Assembly (NCBI GenBank): GCA_019638115.1
Contig: JAHBUK010000001.1
Coordinates: 824,238-888,237, forward strand
DNA from: Flavobacteriales bacterium
GTDB taxonomy: Bacteria > Bacteroidota > Bacteroidia > Flavobacteriales_F > PHOS-HE28
Direction: 5' to 3'
DNA: 64,000 nt
The translations under genes were made by a program, and so were the position numbers. The notes under the pieces were generated by a model. That model was not told the origin of the DNA and searched no databases. It was given only the letters and a program-made list of their open reading frames with translations. Shown here piece by piece: positions 32,006-38,702 of this stretch (its first letter is position 1; each line of letters begins with the position of its first letter).

Positions 32006-32037
32006 ACTTTCCACGACGTCATTGCGTTCCTGTCCCG

Positions 32038-32532
32038 ATGGCGCTCCTTCAAAACCGGTGGTTCCTGATAGGCCTCAGTCTGTGGCAGCTTATCGTCATC
32101 TTCACGCCGATCTCGCTCTACGGCTTCTGGACCGATGTGGTGGTCTTCATTGCCTGGCTCCTCTTACTCACCTACTTGGGCATTGAAGGCCGCTTACGAC
32201 CACGCTTCCTGAACATCATCGGCCCAGGCTTAATGGTCGTTGGCTTAAGCCTTTCCTTCCTCACGATCGGCACGTTGGGCGGCTTGTTCCTGGCGGTGGA
32301 ACTCGCGCAGACCCGCAGTGTTCCTCAGGAGGAAAAACGCCAAGGTGCTTGGCTGCTGAACCAGTACTTCATCCCGACCGGTGCTTATGGCTGTGGTATG
32401 GGCAAGCTCATCACAGCCAAAGCGCCCGTCTTGTTTCCGGTCGTTGAATATCGGACGGAATACGACCCCTGTGTGCTGGACGACTTCGGATGCTATATCG
32501 AACACGGCAGTTGGGAAGCCTGTGGTTACTGA
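32038..32532 (+). CDS. Hypothetical membrane protein
   Basis: 164 residues from ATG 32038 (MALLQNRWFLIGLSLWQLIVIF); upstream sequence in the frame belongs to the ispD region. Three membrane segments: about 8-24, about 30-48 (WTDVVVFIAWLLLLTYLGI) and about 60-85 (IIGPGLMVVGLSLSFLTIGTLGGLFLAV). The C-terminal 70 residues are soluble with four cysteines (GAYGCGMG, DPCVLDDFGCYIEHGSWEACGY), which could form disulfides outside the cell membrane. I do not recognise the family. It lies between ispD and the RelBE-type pair. Confidence 0.65.
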   Translation: MALLQNRWFLIGLSLWQLIVIFTPISLYGFWTDVVVFIAWLLLLTYLGIEGRLRPRFLNIIGPGLMVVGLSLSFLTIGTLGGLFLAVELAQTRSVPQEEKRQGAWLLNQYFIPTGAYGCGMGKLITAKAPVLFPVVEYRTEYDPCVLDDFGCYIEHGSWEACGY

Positions 32533-32617
32533 GCCCAAGATCCGTGCGGTGGAGCCCCCTATCGACTTCAGCACCTGGCAGAGGTCGTAGCTTTACGGAC
32601 CTAAGTGCTCTTGATCC

Positions 32618-32812
32618 ATGAAGGGAGTTAGCATCCTGTTCGACGAACAGAAGAAAAAGCGCATCGTCCAGATAGACCTCGAAGCGATCCGGAAAGATCC
32701 CGAGGGTATTGAAGACCTGATGGATGTGCTGGTCGCTGAGAGCCGCAGGAATGAACCAACGATCACGCTGGACGCCTATCTCAAGTCTGCCAAGCGCACA
32801 AAGAAAAGGTGA
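32618..32812 (+). CDS. Antitoxin of RelBE/ParDE-type pair
   Basis: 64 residues. MKGVSILFDEQKKKRIVQIDLEAIRKDPEGIEDLMDVLVAESRRNEPTITLDAYLKSAKRTKK has the compact layout of Bacteroidota antitoxins that precede RelE-like toxins: an N-terminal beta/helix part and a basic C-terminal tail. No strong DNA-binding motif is evident. The stop overlaps the GTG start of the toxin (GTGA, 32809-32812). A TAGCTTTA box (32588-32595) close to TAnnTTTG lies 22 bases before the ATG. Confidence 0.78.
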   Translation: MKGVSILFDEQKKKRIVQIDLEAIRKDPEGIEDLMDVLVAESRRNEPTITLDAYLKSAKRTKKR

Positions 32813-33066
32813 GCTACACGGTTGAACTTACACGGAGTGCGACCAGAGAGCTTCGACGTGTTCCCGAACCATATCACGGTTTGATCATACGCGCTCTTCA
32901 AGGTCTCGCCATAGACCCAAGGCCCAAAGGATGTAAAAAGCTTGCCGGACCCAGCGGTTTGTATCGGGTACGCGTTGGTGTATACCGAGTGATCTACGAA
33001 GTGAGCGACCGGATCAAGTTGGTCATGGTAGAGAGGATCGCCGATAGAAAAGACGCCTACAAATGA
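32809..33066 (+). CDS. RelE/ParE family toxin
   Basis: 85 residues from a GTG codon at 32809. The sequence MSYTVELTRSATRELRRVPEPYHGLIIRALQGLAIDPRPKGCKKLAGPSGLYRVRVGVYRVIYEVSD... is a textbook RelE fold: two helices, then the G(L/W)YRVRVGxYRVIYEV strands with the conserved arginines, and a C-terminal VERIADRKDAYK. It probably cuts mRNA on the ribosome. Its stop overlaps the rlmN start (ATGA, 33063-33066), an unusual coupling of a toxin to a housekeeping gene. Confidence 0.9.
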   Translation: MSYTVELTRSATRELRRVPEPYHGLIIRALQGLAIDPRPKGCKKLAGPSGLYRVRVGVYRVIYEVSDRIKLVMVERIADRKDAYK

Positions 33067-34133
33067 CCATCCCAGACATCCGCGACCTCTCCCTCGACGA
33101 GATCAAGGCCCTTGTGGCGGAGCTCGGCGAGAAGCCTTACCGTGCCAAGCAGCTGTGGGAGTGGCTCTGGAAAAAGCGCGCCCGCTCTTGGGATGACATG
33201 AGCGACCTGCCCAAGGCCTTCCGCAGTGCGCTGGCCGAACGTACAGCGTTCAAACCCTTGGTGCTTGCCGAGGAGCAGCGCAGCGCCGACGGCACCGTGA
33301 AGTGTGCTTTCAAGACCTGGGATGGGCACGTGGTGGAAGGCGTGCTGATACCCACACCCACGCGCCTTACGGCCTGCATCAGCAGCCAGATCGGGTGCAG
33401 CCTCACGTGCAGCTTCTGCGCCACCGGCAAACTGAAGCGCATCCGCAACATCAGTGTGGGCGAGATGGTGGACCAGGTGGTGCTGATCGACACCATTGCG
33501 CAGCACTACTACAAGCAGGGCCTCACCAACATCGTGTACATGGGCATGGGCGAACCGCTGCTCAACTACGCCAACACCCTGCGCAGTGCCGAACGCATCA
33601 CCGCACACGATGGCCTGGCCATGGCCGCACGCCGCCTTACGGTGAGCACGGCCGGCATCGCCAAAATGATCCGCAAGCTGGCCGATGACGATGCCAAGTT
33701 CAACCTGGCACTGAGCCTGCACGCGGCCAATGATGCCAAGCGCGACCGCATCATGCCCATCAACGAGCAGAACAGCCTCACCGAGTTGAAGGACGCCCTG
33801 CGCTACTACACGCGCACCACCCGTAAGCCGGTCACCTTCGAGTACATCCTGCTGCGCGGCTTCAACGATTCACTGGCCGATGCGCAGGAGTTGGTGCGCT
33901 ATGCCAGCGATGTACACGCCAAGGTGAACCTGATCGAGTACAACCCCATCGATGGCGGCGAGTTCGGCCGCACGGAAAGCGCCGATGCCGTGGCCTTCAT
34001 GCACTACCTGGAGAACAAGGGCATCGTGGCACGCATCCGCCGCAGCCGCGGCCGCGACATCGATGCCGCATGCGGACAACTCGCCAACAAGAACGAGCCG
34101 GCGCTGAAGGACGGGGAACGGGTGATGAAGTAA
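33063..34133 (+). CDS. rlmN: 23S rRNA (adenine2503-C2)/tRNA (A37-C2) methyltransferase RlmN
   Basis: 356 residues. A radical-SAM enzyme that methylates C2 of A2503 in 23S rRNA and A37 in some tRNAs. Landmarks: LVAELGEKPYRAKQLWEWLWKK, CISSQIGCSLTCSFCATG with C112, C116, C119 of the iron-sulfur cluster, NIVYMGMGEPLLNY, LTVSTAGI, LALSLHAAND and GRDIDAACGQL with the conserved C-terminal Cys that forms the covalent intermediate. The start overlaps the toxin stop by four bases; an independent promoter was not found. Confidence 0.96.
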   Translation: MTIPDIRDLSLDEIKALVAELGEKPYRAKQLWEWLWKKRARSWDDMSDLPKAFRSALAERTAFKPLVLAEEQRSADGTVKCAFKTWDGHVVEGVLIPTPTRLTACISSQIGCSLTCSFCATGKLKRIRNISVGEMVDQVVLIDTIAQHYYKQGLTNIVYMGMGEPLLNYANTLRSAERITAHDGLAMAARRLTVSTAGIAKMIRKLADDDAKFNLALSLHAANDAKRDRIMPINEQNSLTELKDALRYYTRTTRKPVTFEYILLRGFNDSLADAQELVRYASDVHAKVNLIEYNPIDGGEFGRTESADAVAFMHYLENKGIVARIRRSRGRDIDAACGQLANKNEPALKDGERVMK

Positions 34134-34142
34134 GGGGCGACC

Positions 34143-34164
34143 GACCATGCTCGAAGCAATGGTC
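34143..34164. terminator. Hairpin between convergent rlmN and beta-barrel gene
   Basis: GACCAT/ATGGTC plus GCT/AGC with one bulged A around a CGA loop, in the 40-base gap between the two stops. Confidence 0.5.
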
Positions 34165-34173
34165 ATGAGTTGC

Positions 34174-34890
34174 TCAGAAGCCGTAGCCGACCTTCACACC
34201 CACATAGGCGCCAAGCACACTGTCACTGCGCTCGTTCACCGCGTAGGTATACTGCTGCGTGGTGAGGTCTATGGTCTCGCTGACCACAATGAGGTTGCGG
34301 TTGCGCAGGCCGATACCGGCATACATGTCGAAGAGCCAATTGCTGGAAAAGCTCAACATCTGGTAGCCCATCAATAGGCGCAGGTCGTTGTAAACGCGTC
34401 GGTCCCGGTAGTCCACATCGGTAAAGCCTCCATCGGGGGCTTTTTCACGTATGTCCTTGGTGTAGGCCAGGTGCACGAATTCCGGTTGCACGTACCAGCC
34501 CTGCGGCTCAATGTCCTGGCCCAGGTAGAAACGAGCTGCAATATGGTAGCTGGGGTTGGGTCGGATCTCCGTTCCGGCACCAAAATCATCCGCATCATCA
34601 CCGATCAGGGAAAGGCCCAGGTAATCACGCAACGTAACACCAACGCCCACTTCCAGGCTCAGCTTGTGTGTGAGCGCCCGTTCGTAGTACACCGGTATCT
34701 CGCCACGGAAGAACAGCAGGGGGTTCACCTTGATGACGTTCTTCACCACGTTCACCGTATCGAACTGCTGGGCAAGCCGGTCTTTGTAGAGCAGAACCCG
34801 CGGCTTGGGGTCCTGGGCAAAGGCTTGTGAGGCACACAGGAGCAGCGCCACCAGCGGAAGCGCACGAAGCAGGGATCTCATCGTCATCAT
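34174..34890 (-). CDS. Outer-membrane beta-barrel protein, unknown
   Basis: 238 residues from ATG 34890 (later ATGs at 34887 and 34881 are alternatives), with signal peptide MRSLLRALPLVALLLCASQAFAQ. The rest alternates strands ending in aromatic residues: FFRGEIPVYYERALTHKLSLEVGVGVTLRDYLGLSL, YHIAARFYLGQ, GWYVQPEFVHLAYT and a final strand VLGAYVGVKVGYGF, the C-terminal Phe being typical of outer-membrane barrels. It resembles DUF3575-type or opacity-like proteins. A TACCTTCG box (34894-34901) lies three bases ahead. No close relative recognised. Confidence 0.72.
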   Translation of the reverse strand: MMTMRSLLRALPLVALLLCASQAFAQDPKPRVLLYKDRLAQQFDTVNVVKNVIKVNPLLFFRGEIPVYYERALTHKLSLEVGVGVTLRDYLGLSLIGDDADDFGAGTEIRPNPSYHIAARFYLGQDIEPQGWYVQPEFVHLAYTKDIREKAPDGGFTDVDYRDRRVYNDLRLLMGYQMLSFSSNWLFDMYAGIGLRNRNLIVVSETIDLTTQQYTYAVNERSDSVLGAYVGVKVGYGF

Positions 34891-34893
34891 CAG

Positions 34894-34901
34894 CGAAGGT
34901 A
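34894..34901 (-). promoter_or_regulatory. Putative -7 box (TACCTTCG)
   Basis: On the minus strand TACCTTCG ends three bases before the cluster of three ATG codons at 34890-34881. Confidence 0.4.
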
Positions 34902-35029
34902 GGTGGCGCCTTGTCCACTCCCAAGCGGACGGAGCAAGGCCGGAAAGGTTGTCCCCTGCCACCAACGGCCGATCACGATCTTTGCTCCCCTACCAGCCCC
35001 ACCGGCCCTACCGGTAAGCTGAACGACGA

Positions 35030-36007
35030 ATGGCCAACATCGAGGAGCTACAGCGCCCCATCGCCGCGGAAATGAAGGCCTTCGAGCCCCATTTCCGCGA
35101 GGCCATGCGCAGCCGCGCGGCACTGCTGGACCGCATCATGCACTACATCGTGAAGCGCAAGGGCAAGCAGATGCGGCCCATGTTCACGCTGCTCAGTGCC
35201 CGCCTGTTCGGCCCCGTGAACGAGAGCGCATTCACCGCCGCCAGCCTCATTGAGCTGCTGCACACCGCCACCTTGGTACACGATGATGTGGTGGACGACA
35301 GCTCCATGCGCCGCGGCTTCTTCAGCATCAATGCGCTGTGGAAGAACAAGATCGCCGTGCTGGTGGGCGATTACCTGCTGAGCCGCGGCCTGTTGCTCGC
35401 CGTGGACAAGGGTGAGTTCGAGCTGCTGCGGATCGTTAGCCATGCCGTGCGCGAGATGAGCGAGGGCGAACTGCTGCAGTTGGAGAAGACCCGCAACCTC
35501 AACTTCAGCGAGGAAGTGTACTTCACCATCATCCGCCAGAAGACCGCCAGCCTCATTGCCGCCTGCTGCGCCAGCGGGGCCAGCGCCGCCGGAGGAAGCG
35601 CCGATGAAGTGGAGCGCATGCGCCGCTTCGGCGAGCTCACCGGCATCGCCTTCCAGATCAAGGACGACCTCTTCGACTACGGCGGTGGCACTTCAGAGAC
35701 CGGCAAACCCACCGGACTGGACATCAAGGAGAAGAAGCTCACCCTGCCCTTGATCCATGCCCTGCAACAGGTGAGCAGCAGCGACCGCCGCTGGATGGTG
35801 AACACCTTGAAGAACAAGAACGAGGACAACGCCAGCGTGGCCAAGGTGGTGGAGATGGTGCGTTCCGCCGGCGGCATTGACCACGCCCACAAGCAGATGC
35901 TGCACTACCGGGACGAAGCCCTGGGCATCCTGCACACCTTTGCCCGCAACGATGCCCGCGATGCCTTGGAGGGCTTGGTACACCACACCGTGGACCGCAA
36001 GAAATGA
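35030..36007 (+). CDS. Polyprenyl (all-trans) diphosphate synthase
   Basis: 325 residues of the isoprenyl synthase family. The first aspartate-rich motif is LVHDDVVDDSSMRRG (D85, D86, D89, D90), the second KDDLFDYGG (D212, D213, D216). KGKQMRPMFTLL binds IPP and EGELLQLEKTRN and RQKTASLIAACC follow the usual order. It elongates allylic diphosphates with IPP, most likely to the octaprenyl-type chain used for menaquinone, judging from the small residues A79 and T80 before the first motif. That chain-length call is inference. Confidence 0.93.
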   Translation: MANIEELQRPIAAEMKAFEPHFREAMRSRAALLDRIMHYIVKRKGKQMRPMFTLLSARLFGPVNESAFTAASLIELLHTATLVHDDVVDDSSMRRGFFSINALWKNKIAVLVGDYLLSRGLLLAVDKGEFELLRIVSHAVREMSEGELLQLEKTRNLNFSEEVYFTIIRQKTASLIAACCASGASAAGGSADEVERMRRFGELTGIAFQIKDDLFDYGGGTSETGKPTGLDIKEKKLTLPLIHALQQVSSSDRRWMVNTLKNKNEDNASVAKVVEMVRSAGGIDHAHKQMLHYRDEALGILHTFARNDARDALEGLVHHTVDRKK

Positions 36008-36032
36008 ACCCGCACTACAAGCCAGCCACACC

Positions 36033-36482
36033 ATGAACCGTTGGAACCGCGCCATGAAAAGCACCGCATCGACCTGCTTGCTGCTCGTCCTGCTGGGAAC
36101 CGCAAGTTGCCAGCCGGCCACCACCGAAACAGAAAGCCCCGCAACGGACCTGGCGACCGATACCGTGCAAGCACCGCTGAACGGATTTCAAGTGGTGCAC
36201 ATCCAGGACGGAGGGCGCATGGAAGGCGAACTGATCAATGGTGAGCGCCACGGTGCGTGGGTGGCCTATTTCCAGCATGGCGGAATTCGAAGCAGGGCCA
36301 ACTATGAGCACGGGCAGGAGCAAGGCAGCACGGAAGTGTTCCACGAGAACGGCATGACCAAGTACACCGGCCAGTACTACCAAGGCAATCCGGTGGGCCT
36401 GTGGATCTTCTACGACCAGAACGGCGATCAGGAACGTACCGCACGCTACGACAGCCTGGGCACACTGCTTTCGCAGGAGTGA
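36033..36482 (+). CDS. Lipoprotein with YwqK/MORN-like repeats
   Basis: 149 residues from ATG 36033 (an in-frame ATG at 36054 would give a shorter signal). Lipobox LLGTASC, Cys 26. The mature part has three or four copies of the MORN-like YxxGxxxGxWxxYxxxG pattern: GRMEGELINGERHGAWVAYFQHGGI, ANYEHGQEQGSTEVFHENGM, GQYYQGNPVGLWIFYDQNGD. Such proteins are often called YwqK family antitoxins, but in Bacteroidota they are usually envelope proteins of unknown role. The gene follows the polyprenyl synthase by 25 bases. A paralogue with more repeats is at 46231-47130. Confidence 0.82.
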   Translation: MNRWNRAMKSTASTCLLLVLLGTASCQPATTETESPATDLATDTVQAPLNGFQVVHIQDGGRMEGELINGERHGAWVAYFQHGGIRSRANYEHGQEQGSTEVFHENGMTKYTGQYYQGNPVGLWIFYDQNGDQERTARYDSLGTLLSQE

Positions 36483-36484
36483 TC

Positions 36485-36513
36485 GTTGATGGGCTGTTGA
36501 TGGGTTGTTGATG
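36485..36513 (+). repeat. Short tandem repeat (11-bp unit, about 2.6 copies)
   Basis: GTTGATGGGCT, GTTGATGGGTT, GTTGATG, directly after the YwqK lipoprotein stop, in the 180-base spacer before dnaG. Confidence 0.6.
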
Positions 36514-36662
36514 ACCCCTGCCAGGCGTTGTGTTCCAGCGCCCCTTACCACCCCTTCGGAACTCTTATCAACGATCCCCGGCAGCGCGAGGGGTGAAGGG
36601 TAAATTCACCGCCCCGAAAAAGCAGGGCCAGGCCCTACCGGAACCAGCCCTTACCCGAATCC

Positions 36663-38615
36663 ATGATCTCGCCCCAGGCCATCCAGCAGGTGAAGGACGC
36701 CATGCGCGTGGAGGAGGTCGTGGGCGAATTCGTGGCCCTCAAGCGCAAAGGTCCCCGCTACCTCGGCCTCTGCCCTTTCCACAACGAGAAAACGCCCTCG
36801 TTCAACGTCAGCCCCAACCTCGGCATCTTCAAATGCTTCGGTTGTGGCGAGGCCGGCGACTCCATCACCTTCCTGCAGAAGCACGAGCACCTCAGCTACG
36901 TGGAGGCCGTGCGCTGGTTGGCCAAGCGCTACCAGATAGACCTGCCGGAAGAGGAGCAGAGCCCCGAGCAGCAACTGGAGCAAAGCGAGCGCGAGGCCAT
37001 TTCCGTGGTGCAGCAGTGGGCGCTGAACTGGAGCGTGGAGCAGCTGTGGAACTCCGACGAAGGCAAGCGCATCGGCCTCTCCTACTTCCACGAGCGCGGC
37101 TTCAGCGATGCCACCATCCGCACCTTCCAGCTCGGCTACGTGCCCGAGCAGGGCAGCACCTTCGCGGCCGCCGCACTGGCCCACGGGTTCCAGGCCGATG
37201 TGCTGGAGAAGGCCGGCTGGATCAAGCGGCGCGAGGACGGCACCGCTTGGGACTTCTTCGCCGGGCGCGTCACCTTCCCCGTGCTCGGCCTCAGCGGCCA
37301 GCCCATCGCCTTCGGGGCACGCACGCTGAAGAGCGACAAGAAGCTCCCCAAGTACTTCAACAGCCCGGAGAGCGTGCTCTACAACAAGAGCCGCTCGCTC
37401 TATGGGATCTTCCACGCCAAGAAGGCCATTGCCGAGCAGGAGCTCTGCTACCTGGTGGAAGGCTATACGGACGTGATCAGCCTGCACCAGGCCGGGATCA
37501 CCAACGTGGTGGCCAGCAGCGGCACCAGCCTTACCGAGGAGCAGGTGCGCCTGATCAAGCGTTACGCACCTACCGTTTCCATCCTCTACGATGGCGATGC
37601 GGCGGGCATGAAGGCCAGCCTGCGCGGCATCGACCTGGTGCTGAAGGAGGGCCTCAACGTGAAGGTGGTGACCTTCCCCGAGGGCGAGGACCCCGATAGC
37701 TTCGCCAAGAGCCACAGCAGCAGCGAAGTGCAGCAGCACCTCACCGGCACCGCGCAGGATTTCCTGGTCTTCAAGACCAACCTGCTGATGGCCGACAGCG
37801 GCAACGACCCCGTGAAGAAGGCCGCCGCCATCCACGAGATCGTGGAGAGCGTGGCCCTGGTGCCGGACATGGTGCTGCGCTCGCTATACATCCAGCAGTG
37901 CAGCACGCTCCTGCAGGTGAACGAGCAGGCGCTCATCAGCGAGATGAACAAGGTGCTGCGCAAGCAGTACAAGAAGAAGCTCGGCGGTGAGGAGGTGATG
38001 CCCGAAGCGCTGGTGGCGCCGGAAGTGGCACCGCCCCAGCCCACGGTGGAAGAGGCGGGGACCGAGTACCAGGAGCGCGACCTGTTACGCATGCTGTTGG
38101 CCTATGGCCACCAGGTGATCCCCGACCCGTTCGCGGAGAACGTGGAGCGCGAGGACGAACGCCCCGAAGTGCCCATGCGCGAACTGATGTACGAGATGCT
38201 CTCGCACTCCGACATCGATTTCGACAACCCCGTTTATGCCGAGATCTACAAAGACCACAGGCACCGCTCCAACCTGAACGAGGCCGTGGAAGGCAGCTTC
38301 TATGTGACCTGTGAGAACGAGGCTTGGAAGAAGGCCGCCATCGATCTGCTCACCGAAAAGCACGAGCTGAGCGCCAATTGGAAGGAGCGCCACAAGATCT
38401 ATGTGAAGCGCGAATCGGAGACCTTGTTCGATGCGCTGGAGGAAGCGGTGGACATCCTGAAAGAGCGCCGTGTGGACCGCATGATGCGCGACCGCCAGGA
38501 GCAACTGAAGGAGGCCGACGGGGAGACCATGATCCGCCTGCTCACCGAGATCAAACACTTCACGGAGATCAAGATGAAACTCTCGCGCAAGACCGGTCGC
38601 GTGGTGGTGAGCTGA
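36663..38615 (+). CDS. dnaG: DNA primase DnaG
   Basis: 650 residues. Residues 1-100 hold the CHC2 zinc domain: CPFH (C37, H40) with NEKTPSFNVS and FKCFGCGEAGDSITFL (C58, C61). The TOPRIM domain follows with CYLVEGYTDVISLHQAG (Glu near 264) and ILYDGDAAGMKASLRGID (Asp pair near 311-313), then EGEDPDSFAKSH. The C-terminal 200 residues are less conserved and should bind the DnaB helicase. It makes the RNA primers for replication. No rpoD or rpsU neighbour is present, unlike the enterobacterial operon. A bidirectional terminator follows. Confidence 0.96.
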   Translation: MISPQAIQQVKDAMRVEEVVGEFVALKRKGPRYLGLCPFHNEKTPSFNVSPNLGIFKCFGCGEAGDSITFLQKHEHLSYVEAVRWLAKRYQIDLPEEEQSPEQQLEQSEREAISVVQQWALNWSVEQLWNSDEGKRIGLSYFHERGFSDATIRTFQLGYVPEQGSTFAAAALAHGFQADVLEKAGWIKRREDGTAWDFFAGRVTFPVLGLSGQPIAFGARTLKSDKKLPKYFNSPESVLYNKSRSLYGIFHAKKAIAEQELCYLVEGYTDVISLHQAGITNVVASSGTSLTEEQVRLIKRYAPTVSILYDGDAAGMKASLRGIDLVLKEGLNVKVVTFPEGEDPDSFAKSHSSSEVQQHLTGTAQDFLVFKTNLLMADSGNDPVKKAAAIHEIVESVALVPDMVLRSLYIQQCSTLLQVNEQALISEMNKVLRKQYKKKLGGEEVMPEALVAPEVAPPQPTVEEAGTEYQERDLLRMLLAYGHQVIPDPFAENVEREDERPEVPMRELMYEMLSHSDIDFDNPVYAEIYKDHRHRSNLNEAVEGSFYVTCENEAWKKAAIDLLTEKHELSANWKERHKIYVKRESETLFDALEEAVDILKERRVDRMMRDRQEQLKEADGETMIRLLTEIKHFTEIKMKLSRKTGRVVVS

Positions 38616-38651
38616 CCGACCGAACGCATTCGGATCCGTGCGATACGGAAC

Positions 38652-38685
38652 AGGAAGGGGGCCCCGCACGCGGAGCCCCCTTCCT
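38652..38685. terminator. Bidirectional terminator between dnaG and type A surface protein
   Basis: Perfect 11-bp arms (AGGAAGGGGGC/GCCCCCTTCCT) extended inside by CCG/CGG after one mismatch, in the gap between two convergent stops. Confidence 0.75.
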
Positions 38686-38702
38686 ACTGCTGGCACCGTA
38701 CC

